Assembly: GCA_022824265.1 (NCBI GenBank)
Contig: JAJEAG010000013.1
Location: 1-64,000, forward strand
Reading direction: 5' to 3'
DNA length: 64,000 nt
DNA from: Candidatus Poribacteria bacterium
GTDB lineage: Bacteria; Poribacteria; WGA-4E; WGA-3G
This document shows positions 34,821 through 43,026 of the stretch, one piece after another. A model generated the notes under the pieces. That model saw only the letters and a list, made by a program, of their open reading frames with translations. It had not been told where the DNA came from and searched no databases. Made by a program: the position numbers and the translations under genes. Each line of letters starts with the position of its first letter. The first letter of the stretch is position 1.

Positions 34821-35491
34821 GCAGAGATAATTCTCCCATCTTTCAGATGAATTATACGATCTGCGTTTTCTCTTAGCCCCTCATGGTGGGTTACAATCGC
34901 GATGGTTGTTTGATGTTCTTGTCGTAGTTCTTCGATTAAGTCCATTAAGTTATCACTTTGACGGCTGTCTAAGTTTGCGGTTGGTTCGTCAGCGAAAATG
35001 ATTTTTGGTCGGTTGGCAAGTGCTCTGGTAAATGAGACACGTTGCTTTTCACCACCTGAAAGTTGCGCTGGTCGATGATGTAGTCGTTCACTTAAACCAA
35101 CTCGTGTCAGTAGTTCTATTGCACGTTTTTCTGCCTCTGCTTCCTTTGTTTTGGCTATGTCCATGGCTACCATTACGTTTTCAAGTGCAGTAAGATACGG
35201 CAAAAGATGGAACATCTGAAAAACAAAACCGATTTTATCTCTACGGACCGAACTCAGGTCATGATTTATTGGATCGATCATATCACCATCAATACGTAAT
35301 TCACCTGCATCTGGTGTTAATATACATCCGAGTAGGCTAATCAACGTAGTCTTGCCGCATCCGCTGTCTCCCACAATCATTACTAACTCACGTTCTTCAA
35401 TGCGGATATCGACTGAATCGATGGCGGTTACAGCAGCATCACCGATTCCAAATCGTTTTGTTAAGCCTATTCCTTCTACTATCGCTGCCAT
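34817..35491 (-). CDS. LolD/MacB-type ABC ATPase
   Basis: A 224-residue ABC ATPase of the LolD/MacB group. All motifs are canonical: Walker A GDSGCGKTT (about 41-49), Q-loop FVFQMFHLLPYLTALENV, signature LSGGEKQRVSFTRALA, Walker B IIFADEPTANLDSR and switch His in IVTHHEG. It pairs with the FtsX-fold permease upstream (28 bp gap) and couples by a 4-bp overlap to the beta-barrel gene downstream. This suggests lipoprotein or envelope-component export, but the substrate is unknown. Confidence 0.92.
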   Translation of the reverse strand: MAAIVEGIGLTKRFGIGDAAVTAIDSVDIRIEERELVMIVGDSGCGKTTLISLLGCILTPDAGELRIDGDMIDPINHDLSSVRRDKIGFVFQMFHLLPYLTALENVMVAMDIAKTKEAEAEKRAIELLTRVGLSERLHHRPAQLSGGEKQRVSFTRALANRPKIIFADEPTANLDSRQSDNLMDLIEELRQEHQTTIAIVTHHEGLRENADRIIHLKDGRIISA

Positions 35492-35518
35492 ATTACTGTC
35501 CTTGAGAGTATAATTCTA

Positions 35519-36709
35519 TTAATTTCCAATAAGTGCTACATTGGTAGTTGGCATATCAACATTTCTTATCGGAGTACTATCAATTTCCCCACGAAATGCA
35601 ATCATCGGATCTACCTTGATCCCTTTACGTGCAGCGAGATAACCGCTTCCACAACATACAATCAAACTGATACACGCTACGATGACAGATTCAACCAAGT
35701 TTATCTTTACAAAGATAGGAGCAGCAGCCGCAAATATGTAAGACAAACAAAATCCTATACCAACCCCGATAACCGATATCAGGGCAACCTGTTTTAATAG
35801 GAGTGTCATCACATAACTATTTGATGCTCCGATTGCTTTTAGCACACCAATTTCCTGAGTCTTTTCAAGCATTGTGACATAGGTAATCATTCCAACAAGT
35901 AAGCCAGCAACTAACCACAACATCACCCGCAAGAATTGCACTGCTTTCATCGGTTGATCTACCCAATACTCCATAATGTCTGAGAGGGTATGTTCCAAAG
36001 TACGCGCTTCTATGGCTCCAAAAGCGTCTAAGTTTGCTGCTACTTCATCGGGAGTATACTTGCTGTCTGTTTTTGCTACCATCATGTTGATATAAGGGGT
36101 ATTTTCCAATAGGACACGTTGTGCAGCACGGATATCCATAAAGAGCAAAGGTGTATCCAAAACGAACATCAGACTTTTTGCTTTTCCAACAACTCTTACT
36201 TCGTCCTTACTGATAGTGATTTTCTCACCGATTTCAAGCCCCATTTTTTCATCAACAATCACTTCATAAGGGACATGATCTTCAGGACGATAATCCATAT
36301 ATTTGCGTGGTGTGAACATCCTCCCCTCAACAACTTGTTTGGGACCGCCAAGATTTCCTAAAGTATATCCTACGACCATTGCTTTTGTAGGTTTACCATT
36401 TACTGTGGGACGCGCTTGTGCGAAGATCAGGGGGGAAGCAGAATTTTCCACTAATCCAGGAGACGAACCCAGAAATGCCATGAGTTCCTCTTCAAGTAAT
36501 GAGAAACCGATGAAGGCACCACCAGAACCCTCAGCAGAAATCCAGATGTCTGCACCAGTGGAATTGACATACTGTTGTGCTTGGATACGCATACCGTTCA
36601 TAATTCCACCAAGTAAAAGTATTAGTGAAATCAACATAGTAATTCCAAGCGTTGTCAAGACTACTCTGGCTTGACGATAACGCATGTCCTTAAGGAATAG
36701 GGCTTTCAT
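35519..36709 (-). CDS. MacB/LolC-type ABC permease
   Basis: A 396-residue FtsX-fold permease: one N-terminal membrane helix (about 16-36), a large periplasmic MacB_PCD-type domain (about 40-265), then three membrane helices (about 268-290, 310-340, 345-365) with the conserved EIGVLKAIGASNSYV coupling segment. It is the first gene of the set permease - ATPase - beta-barrel - TRAP on the minus strand. Such permeases act by transmitting ATPase movement to the periplasm rather than moving the substrate across the membrane. Confidence 0.9.
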   Translation of the reverse strand: MKALFLKDMRYRQARVVLTTLGITMLISLILLLGGIMNGMRIQAQQYVNSTGADIWISAEGSGGAFIGFSLLEEELMAFLGSSPGLVENSASPLIFAQARPTVNGKPTKAMVVGYTLGNLGGPKQVVEGRMFTPRKYMDYRPEDHVPYEVIVDEKMGLEIGEKITISKDEVRVVGKAKSLMFVLDTPLLFMDIRAAQRVLLENTPYINMMVAKTDSKYTPDEVAANLDAFGAIEARTLEHTLSDIMEYWVDQPMKAVQFLRVMLWLVAGLLVGMITYVTMLEKTQEIGVLKAIGASNSYVMTLLLKQVALISVIGVGIGFCLSYIFAAAAPIFVKINLVESVIVACISLIVCCGSGYLAARKGIKVDPMIAFRGEIDSTPIRNVDMPTTNVALIGN

Positions 36710-36778
36710 AAATGATCCTTATCCGTATCAACAAAAATAGATGTATTTCATCAGTTGAAAAATTACAATTTATATACT

Positions 36779-37072
36779 TTATTTTGATTCAATTTCTTTT
36801 GCCTTTTTGACCACCCAAAATGAAAACTTTCTAAGAACAACTATTAGGACAATCACCAGAATATTTTCCCAGAACGTAGCATGGATCGTTTGATTAAATC
36901 GTTCAAAGGTTGGAAGTGTTGGGTCTGTTGCTTTCCAAGCTTTTGAATTGAAATAGATAAATACTCCTAATGGAATCAGGTGTATCCAAATACCACATAG
37001 AAAAACGACAAAGTATAACGTCAGATCAGCTGCGTGTGACATTAACTTAAGAAGTTTATTGTATTTCTTCAA
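36779..37072 (-). CDS. Small two-helix membrane protein (TTG start)
   Basis: A 97-residue protein with two hydrophobic segments (about 19-45 and 70-88) and basic ends (VVKKAKEIESK). A longer frame starts at 37114 but would overlap the preceding gene; AGGAGGG at 37083-37077 is exactly placed for the TTG at 37072, so that start (LKKYNKLLKL, read as Met) is chosen. It follows the phytanoyl-CoA dioxygenase stop by 25 bp and is likely cotranscribed with it. I recognise no family. Confidence 0.6.
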   Translation of the reverse strand: MKKYNKLLKLMSHAADLTLYFVVFLCGIWIHLIPLGVFIYFNSKAWKATDPTLPTFERFNQTIHATFWENILVIVLIVVLRKFSFWVVKKAKEIESK

Positions 37073-37097
37073 GTTACCCTCCTGATTACTTCCTATA

Positions 37098-37997
37098 TTA
37101 ACTGATAGCTTCAATGCGTTCAGGCATTATTTGACGTTTTCGTCGGTGTAGTTTAACATGATCTGAATATACATCGTCATCTGCATCAGCACCTGTATTT
37201 CGTTCGAGAAAAAGTGGAAATTCGGATTCTGGTGGTTTGGCATTGTGATATGCATTACTATAACTCCGCATTATGATGCGTTGTTCTCGATTGAGAGTCT
37301 TTAGCCAGTCTGGTGAAGAATGGAATCGATCCGCAGGTGTAACCCACGATGGACAATATGCCACGAAGATATTGTAACGGACGACATCACTTTCATTGGA
37401 TTCTACACGGTGCCAAATACTGGAGTGCATCACCGTCATTGTTCCTTTTCTTGGACAAACAATCATCTCACCTGGTACGCTGTTATGTGTGTCGTATCCG
37501 TCCATATATTGATGACGATGGCTGCCCGGTAGCACAACGAGGTTACCCATTTTCTCATGTGGTAAGTCTGTCAACCAATACCCAATTTTGATTTGCAGTG
37601 GTAATTTCGGTGAAAATACACCGTAAGGTAGTGCACGTGCGCCATCTGGATGCCATTGGTTGTATTGTTTACCCCCAGGTGGACGTAGGAAGAATTGACT
37701 GATATGCAATTTTAGAAGCTCTCCAAAAATGTCGTAGGCATACCCTACATGTCTTTCATGATCAATCAAGCCTGAAAAGACAGGATCACGTTCGACTATG
37801 TTCTGCATACTGAGATAATCCCCCGGTTTATACTTCTGGTTTTTTGCCGCCACTCGATCTATCGCATCTTTATAAGTCTGGATATCCTCCTCCGAGATTG
37901 CATCTTCAATAAAAATGATTCCGTCTTCGTTAAAGGTCTTCCACTGATCTGCTGTAAATCCTGGTGGTGCGATGCGATATTTCTGTTCAATATCCAT
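37098..37997 (-). CDS. Phytanoyl-CoA dioxygenase (PhyH) family Fe(II)/2-oxoglutarate oxygenase
   Basis: A 299-residue non-haem iron oxygenase. The iron ligands are His116 and Asp118 in QWHPDGAR and His196 in SIWHRVES; Arg207 in VVRYN would bind 2-oxoglutarate. Family members hydroxylate a wide variety of small molecules, and the substrate cannot be predicted. The first Met at 38087 adds 30 residues of unrelated sequence; GGGAG seven bases before the ATG at 37997 (MDIEQKYRIAPPGF) supports the shorter start. The leader contains mutually exclusive repeats at 38039-38093. Confidence 0.9.
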   Translation of the reverse strand: MDIEQKYRIAPPGFTADQWKTFNEDGIIFIEDAISEEDIQTYKDAIDRVAAKNQKYKPGDYLSMQNIVERDPVFSGLIDHERHVGYAYDIFGELLKLHISQFFLRPPGGKQYNQWHPDGARALPYGVFSPKLPLQIKIGYWLTDLPHEKMGNLVVLPGSHRHQYMDGYDTHNSVPGEMIVCPRKGTMTVMHSSIWHRVESNESDVVRYNIFVAYCPSWVTPADRFHSSPDWLKTLNREQRIIMRSYSNAYHNAKPPESEFPLFLERNTGADADDDVYSDHVKLHRRKRQIMPERIEAIS

Positions 37998-38038
37998 TGG
38001 ACAACTCCCTTCGTTGAATTTAGAAAAACTGCGCGTAA

Positions 38039-38093
38039 GTTGGGTTGAATCTGAGAAATTCAACACCCAAAATAGATGTCTGTTCAACCCAAC
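38039..38093 (-). promoter_or_regulatory. Inverted repeats in the PhyH leader, possible switch
   Basis: GTTGGGTTGAA (38039-38049) can pair with TTCAACCCAAC (38083-38093), or with the nearer TTCAACACCC at 38059-38068. They lie 42 bp upstream of the PhyH start. The rest of 38094-38331 has no gene or recognisable element. Confidence 0.4.
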
Positions 38094-38447
38094 CGACAGG
38101 TTTAGTTTATCTCACTTTCATAGAAGCAATTTCTGTGCCAGTTTGAATAGTGTTTTACTGATAGGTTTCTTTGTGAACTACTCTGAAATCATTGCACAGA
38201 AAAGTACAGACTAATATAAGCTGCACGGAATAGGGCAGTGTTTTTTAGTTTACATCTGTTGCATCGTTTATGGTAACAACATTGACTCAGTCTAACATAT
38301 AACGATTATATCCGCAATATATTTCACCCAAGGGTGTGTAAAGTTTTTGTACAAGTATCTGTTGAAAAGAGTTTTTGCGCTGTATAACAAGAAATGGTAT
38401 CCTATCCTAATAATAACGTATTTTAAATTACATAGGAGAGGATACCA

Positions 38448-39785
38448 ATGTTTAGTATATCTTTAGAAAGTTGTGAAGTCAATGAATTTCAAGAAGTTGC
38501 GACACATTTTGTAGAAAGCATCAACATTTTTTTACAGGATCTTGATGCTCATATTAGTTCTCCGATAGAAGTCTTGGAACTAAAAGTCTTAGAAGGGGTG
38601 CGTGCGTTGTGTCGTCAGTTATTAGAAATGATTGTTTCAAAAGTAGCAAGTGAACAAGTTAGTGGTTCTGTGATTTGTCCTGAATGTGAACAGGAATGTC
38701 GTCCGTGGTGTAAAAGAGAGCGTGGTATTACGACATTGTGTGGTGTTATCCGAATGTGTGGTGTTATCCGAATAGAGCGTTGGGTGTATCGTTGTGCGTT
38801 GGGACATAATCATGCGCCGTGGGATTTGTGTCAAAAGTTGCGGGGTCAATACACACATCGTGTTGCTGAGGTTATGTGTCGTCTTGTGGCGCGTCTTGAC
38901 TTTAGAGAAGCATCAGAGGAGTTGTCATCTCACGGGATAGAAGTGAGCCACACAACGCTCCATCAAAAGGTGCGTGAGTGGTCACAAGGATTGCGAGTGC
39001 CAGAACAAGTTGATACGCAGCGTCTTGAAGAAAATCAGCGTTGGTATGTGAGTTGTGATGGGTGTCATACAAACTCTCGTGAGGGTTGGAAAGAAGTCAA
39101 AGTGGGTTGTATTTACAAGGATTATCCACAACAAGGTTTTGGTAGCATTGCGAGTGCCAGAACGAGTAGTATGCGTTATGTTGCTTCTCGTAATGATGCG
39201 ACGCATTTTGGTAAGGAGTTGTTTTCATTAGCAACGCATAGCGGTATTTATCAAGAGGATATAGATACACAAGAGATTGTATTTATTGGGGATGGTGCTG
39301 CGTGGATTTGGAACTTAGCAGCTGAATACTTCCCCAATGCTGTTGAGATTGTGGATGTGATGCACGCAGCATCTCATCTGTATAATGTTGCCAAAGTTGC
39401 TTTTGAAGAGACACAAACACAAATGATTGAAGATTGGGTTGAAATGACAAAACCTTATCTCTATGCGGGTAATATAACAGAAGTTGTGGCACGCATTCGT
39501 GATTTAGCGACACAGAACTCAGAAACATCTGAGACCCTTGAAAGAGAAGCACGATATTTTGAAAAACATGCGAAGCGTATGCGGTATCAAGAGTTTAGAG
39601 AGAAAGGGTATCAGATTGGGAGTGGCGTGATTGAGAGTGCCTGTAAACATGTTGTCGCACAAAGATGTAAACAGGCTTCTATGAGGTGGGATAAGCCTGG
39701 GATCAATGCTGTGCTTGAGTGGAGATGTTTAGATAAGAATAAGGCTTGGAATAGGTATTGGTATCCAGACACAAAAGCCGCATAA
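38448..39785 (+). CDS. ISKra4-family transposase
   Basis: A 445-residue DDE transposase. An N-terminal zinc-binding part (CPECEQECRPWCKRE, then RCALGHNHAPWDLC) is followed by a helix-turn-helix-like region (LDFREASEELSSHGIEVSHT) and an RNase H-like core with Asp in YVSCDGCH, Asp in VFIGDGAAW and Glu in GVIESACKHVVAQR. The GSGVIESACKH...MRW ending is typical of ISKra4. An exact 18-bp tandem duplication at 38738-38773 repeats CGVIR. AGGAGAGG lies eight bases before the ATG. The frame is uninterrupted. Confidence 0.9.
   Translation: MFSISLESCEVNEFQEVATHFVESINIFLQDLDAHISSPIEVLELKVLEGVRALCRQLLEMIVSKVASEQVSGSVICPECEQECRPWCKRERGITTLCGVIRMCGVIRIERWVYRCALGHNHAPWDLCQKLRGQYTHRVAEVMCRLVARLDFREASEELSSHGIEVSHTTLHQKVREWSQGLRVPEQVDTQRLEENQRWYVSCDGCHTNSREGWKEVKVGCIYKDYPQQGFGSIASARTSSMRYVASRNDATHFGKELFSLATHSGIYQEDIDTQEIVFIGDGAAWIWNLAAEYFPNAVEIVDVMHAASHLYNVAKVAFEETQTQMIEDWVEMTKPYLYAGNITEVVARIRDLATQNSETSETLEREARYFEKHAKRMRYQEFREKGYQIGSGVIESACKHVVAQRCKQASMRWDKPGINAVLEWRCLDKNKAWNRYWYPDTKAA
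38738..38773 (+). repeat. 18-bp exact tandem duplication inside the transposase
   Basis: Two copies of GTGTGGTGTTATCCGAAT (38738-38755, 38756-38773) add six residues (CGVIRM/CGVIRI) without shifting the frame. Confidence 0.85.
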
Positions 39786-39863
39786 TCTCTGTACAAAAAC
39801 TTTACAGACCCGCTGTAAGAATGTTTATTGATTTTACCTGCTAAGTTGTGGTAATATTATCTT

Positions 39864-40928
39864 GTGAACTTAAAAAATGTTATAACACAATTTCAAAATA
39901 AACGGATTATGGTAATCGGTGATGTCATCTTAGATGAATACATCTGGGGTGAAGTCAACCGAATTTCACCTGAAGCACCAGTTCCTGTTTTTGATATGTT
40001 GGGTGAATGGATTGGTTGCGGTGGGGCTGCAAATGTCGCACAAAATATCGTCAGTTTAGGTGGTAATGTAGTATTAGTCGGTGTCATTGGGAAAGATAGT
40101 GATGGAGAAAAATTACTCCAAAGACTAAATACTTTAGGTATTAGCACAACTGATATTACTATGGATGTTCAACGTCCAACAAGCAAAAAAACACGCGTCA
40201 TAGTAAATGCTACCACTGAAGATTTAACATTAGTTGAGTCAGAGAATTCTGACAAGCAGTTTCTACATCAAGGACATCACCTGCTGAGAATTGATAGGGA
40301 ATCTAAACAGGAAATTGCTGATAAGTTAAAGGAACGTCTATTGCATAATTCCTTGTCCCAGATGGAGGATTGTGATGCTGTCATATTCGCTGATTATGAT
40401 AAAGGTGTTATTAATCAGGAATTTATAAAAGCAGTCGTAAGAAATGCAAAATCACACAACATACCAATTATTGTTGATCCAAAGCAAAATAATTTCTTAT
40501 ATTATAATGAAGTAACAGTTCTCACACCGAATCATAAGGAAGCAGCTGCAGCATTACAAGAAGAAATTACCGACGTATCTCACTTAATTTCAATTGGTGA
40601 AAAAATATTAGATCGATTATCCCTAAAAACATTGCTGATAACACGTGAAGAGCAAGGAATGTCTCTGTTCCAACGAAATTCGAACGGCACCTTAAAGGTA
40701 GATCATTTTCCTCCTATATCACAAGATGTAGTTGATGTAACAGGAGCTGGAGATACTGTCGTTGCTGTTTATGGGCTTGCAATTACTGCAAATGCAGATA
40801 ATCACACTGCAGCGAAACTATCAAGTCTTGCAGGAGGAATAGTCGTTGGAAAAATGGGGTGTTCTACTGTTACACCAGAGGAACTCCTTGAGGCAGTTCA
40901 GAGATTCAATGAAGATTATAATAGTTAG
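39864..40928 (+). CDS. rfaE1: D-glycero-beta-D-manno-heptose-7-phosphate kinase (RfaE1 type)
   Basis: A 354-residue PfkB-fold kinase. It matches the kinase half of HldE: VIGDVILDEYIWGEVNRISP (residues about 17-36), APVPVFDM, GGAANVAQNI, ADYDKGVI, VDPKQ and the catalytic DVTGAGDTVVAVY near the C-terminus. It phosphorylates heptose 7-phosphate at C1 for ADP- or GDP-heptose used in envelope polysaccharide. The adenylyltransferase half is absent, so that step is encoded elsewhere. The start codon is GTG. GmhB, the next enzyme of the pathway, follows after 43 bp. Confidence 0.9.
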   Translation: MNLKNVITQFQNKRIMVIGDVILDEYIWGEVNRISPEAPVPVFDMLGEWIGCGGAANVAQNIVSLGGNVVLVGVIGKDSDGEKLLQRLNTLGISTTDITMDVQRPTSKKTRVIVNATTEDLTLVESENSDKQFLHQGHHLLRIDRESKQEIADKLKERLLHNSLSQMEDCDAVIFADYDKGVINQEFIKAVVRNAKSHNIPIIVDPKQNNFLYYNEVTVLTPNHKEAAAALQEEITDVSHLISIGEKILDRLSLKTLLITREEQGMSLFQRNSNGTLKVDHFPPISQDVVDVTGAGDTVVAVYGLAITANADNHTAAKLSSLAGGIVVGKMGCSTVTPEELLEAVQRFNEDYNS

Positions 40929-40971
40929 GTTTTTTTATGGGTACAGGTAATCAGTTTCATCAAGGAAGTGC

Positions 40972-41541
40972 ATGAAAACCGTTATACTTGACCGAGATGG
41001 AGTTATTAATAAGAATCCTCCAAATAATGGATATGTTTGTGATTGGAACGATTTTATCTTTCTACCAAATGCGTTGGAAGCAATTCGCATATTGACACAG
41101 AACGGTTATAGTATCATTGTTGCAACCAATCAAGCAGGAATCAGCAGAGGCTTCTATTCTGAAAAACAACTGTCTGAAATTCATCAACAGATGTTAGATA
41201 TAATTGAAGCAGAGGGTGGGAAAATAGTAAAAATATACTACTGTCCCCATCATCCAGATGCAAAATGTGAGTGTCGCAAACCGAATCCTGGCATGTTGTT
41301 ACAAGCAGCACAAGATAGCGAATTTGAAGTGTCAACCACATTTTTCATCGGTGATTCAATCACAGATATTCAAGCCGCACATAACGCAGGGGTATTACCA
41401 ATTCTCGTGTTAACCGGACATGGACGTGAAACATATAAAAAGTATATCAATGCTGAATCAACATTGAGTCCATATAAACCAGAAAAGATATTCACAAACC
41501 TTTATTCAGCTGCACGATGGATGATCATGCCAAAAAATTAA
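40972..41541 (+). CDS. gmhB: D-glycero-D-manno-heptose 1,7-bisphosphate 7-phosphatase
   Basis: A 189-residue HAD phosphatase of the HisB-N/GmhB group. The nucleophile is in LDRDGVIN (residues 6-13), the second motif is VATNQAGISRG, a zinc-binding loop CPHHPDAKCECRKP follows, and the Asp pair is in FFIGDSITDIQAA. It removes the 7-phosphate from heptose 1,7-bisphosphate, following the kinase encoded just upstream. AAGGAAG precedes the ATG. The UDP-sugar dehydrogenase starts 4 bp after its stop. Confidence 0.92.
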   Translation: MKTVILDRDGVINKNPPNNGYVCDWNDFIFLPNALEAIRILTQNGYSIIVATNQAGISRGFYSEKQLSEIHQQMLDIIEAEGGKIVKIYYCPHHPDAKCECRKPNPGMLLQAAQDSEFEVSTTFFIGDSITDIQAAHNAGVLPILVLTGHGRETYKKYINAESTLSPYKPEKIFTNLYSAARWMIMPKN

Positions 41542-41545
41542 GATA

Positions 41546-42859
41546 ATGATAATAAAAAAGATAGAATCTCGTAGGGCGCGTTGCGGTGTAATAGGACTTG
41601 GATATGTTGGCTTGTCTCTTATGGTAGCAATAGCAAATGCGGGATTTAGAGTCACAGGGATTGATATTTGTCAGCAAAAATTAGAAAGGTTAAAGAACGG
41701 CATCTCTGATATTCCTGATGTTCCAGATTCAGTACTTGGACCATTTATCGAGTCAGGACAAATCCAGGTAACCGATGATTATAGTGTTTTAAGTGAACTG
41801 GACACAGTCAACATTTGCGTGCCGACGCCATTGAGTGAAAATAAATCACCTGACATGCAATTCATCACTGCAGCGGTACAGCAAATAGCAATGCATTTGC
41901 ATACTGAGCAACTGATAATACTTGAAAGCACTACATATCCCGGAACGACGGAAGAAATTATCCTCCCAATGCTGCAAAAAACCGACATAAGTGGCACACT
42001 ACAGGTTGGTCAAGACTTTTATCTTGCTTATTCTCCCGAACGTATTGAACCAGGTAATAGCACCTTTTTTATGGCTAACACACCGAAAGTAATCGGTGGT
42101 GTTACAACCAAATGCACGCAAATCGCAAATACTTTCTACGAGCAATATATAAACAAAACCCACACTGTCTCATCACCACGTATTGCTGAAATGGTGAAAC
42201 TTTTAGAAAATACGTTTCGGAGCGTCAATATAGGTCTAATTAATGAAGTAGCATTAATTTGTGATCGGATGGATTTGGATGTGTGGGAAATAATAGATGC
42301 TGCTGCCACAAAACCATTTGGTTTTATGCCATTCTATCCGGGTCCCGGACCAGGCGGACATTGTATACCAATAGATCCACACTATCTGTCATGGAAAGCA
42401 CGCACTTATCAATACCATGCACGATTTATTGAACTTGCAAGCGAAATCAATAGCAGTATGCCTAAACATGTGCTTGATAAAGTCATTCAGGCATTGAATC
42501 AACACCGTAAATCACTAAATGGTTCAAAAATTCTGGTTATCGGTGTGGCATACAAAAAAGACATTGGAGACATAAGGGAATCGCCTTCATTTGAAGTCAT
42601 GCGATTAATACTTGACAACGGTGCACAAATTTTATATCATGATCCTCACGTTTCAAATATTATCCTTGGGGGAGAGGATATCTATCATTCAGAAACGCTT
42701 ACAAAATCTATAATCGAAAGTGTTGATTGTGTTGTAATCCTCACTGATCACAGCAATATAGATTACGAATTAATTGTTAGACATGCTGCTGTAGTAGTGG
42801 ATACACGTAATGCAACACATTCCATCCAGCACAGTTCAAGTAATATAATCAAAATTTAA
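41546..42859 (+). CDS. wbpA: Nucleotide-sugar dehydrogenase (UDP-N-acetyl-glucosamine/mannosamine type)
   Basis: A 437-residue UDP-sugar dehydrogenase, most like WbpA/WecC. Rossmann loop GVIGLGYVGLSLMVAIANAG (residues about 14-33), substrate-site ESTTYPGTT, SPERIEPGN, the SSPRIAEMVKLLENTFRSVN helix, and the catalytic Cys in GPGPGGHCIPIDPHYL. The C-terminal domain has GVAYKKDIGDIRESPS. It oxidises the C6 hydroxyl to a uronic acid in two NAD+-dependent steps for surface polysaccharide. It is the third gene of an envelope-sugar set with the heptose kinase and GmhB. Confidence 0.88.
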   Translation: MIIKKIESRRARCGVIGLGYVGLSLMVAIANAGFRVTGIDICQQKLERLKNGISDIPDVPDSVLGPFIESGQIQVTDDYSVLSELDTVNICVPTPLSENKSPDMQFITAAVQQIAMHLHTEQLIILESTTYPGTTEEIILPMLQKTDISGTLQVGQDFYLAYSPERIEPGNSTFFMANTPKVIGGVTTKCTQIANTFYEQYINKTHTVSSPRIAEMVKLLENTFRSVNIGLINEVALICDRMDLDVWEIIDAAATKPFGFMPFYPGPGPGGHCIPIDPHYLSWKARTYQYHARFIELASEINSSMPKHVLDKVIQALNQHRKSLNGSKILVIGVAYKKDIGDIRESPSFEVMRLILDNGAQILYHDPHVSNIILGGEDIYHSETLTKSIIESVDCVVILTDHSNIDYELIVRHAAVVVDTRNATHSIQHSSSNIIKI

Positions 42860-43026
42860 TACTAATATTGTATTCATAGAATACATAATTAGGAGGTATC
42901 TCAACAATTTTTTTATGGTTAGAAATATATAACTTTTTAGTGTCGTTTAGTTAAAATGTTAATGCGTGAGTGTAACATATAACTGAATTGGTATCTATAT
43001 GAAGAAATAACATTCGGAGGACTCTC

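Larger units (their letters stand above)
38332..39811 (+). mobile_element. Complete ISKra4-type insertion sequence (1480 bp)
   Basis: Terminal inverted repeats of 22 bp with one mismatch: 38332-38353 begins GGGTGTGTAAAGTTTTTG and 39790-39811 is its complement (GTACAAAAACTTTACAGACC). They enclose one transposase gene. No target-site duplication is obvious on comparing the flanks. The element sits between the PhyH gene and the heptose kinase gene and seems intact. Confidence 0.88.
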
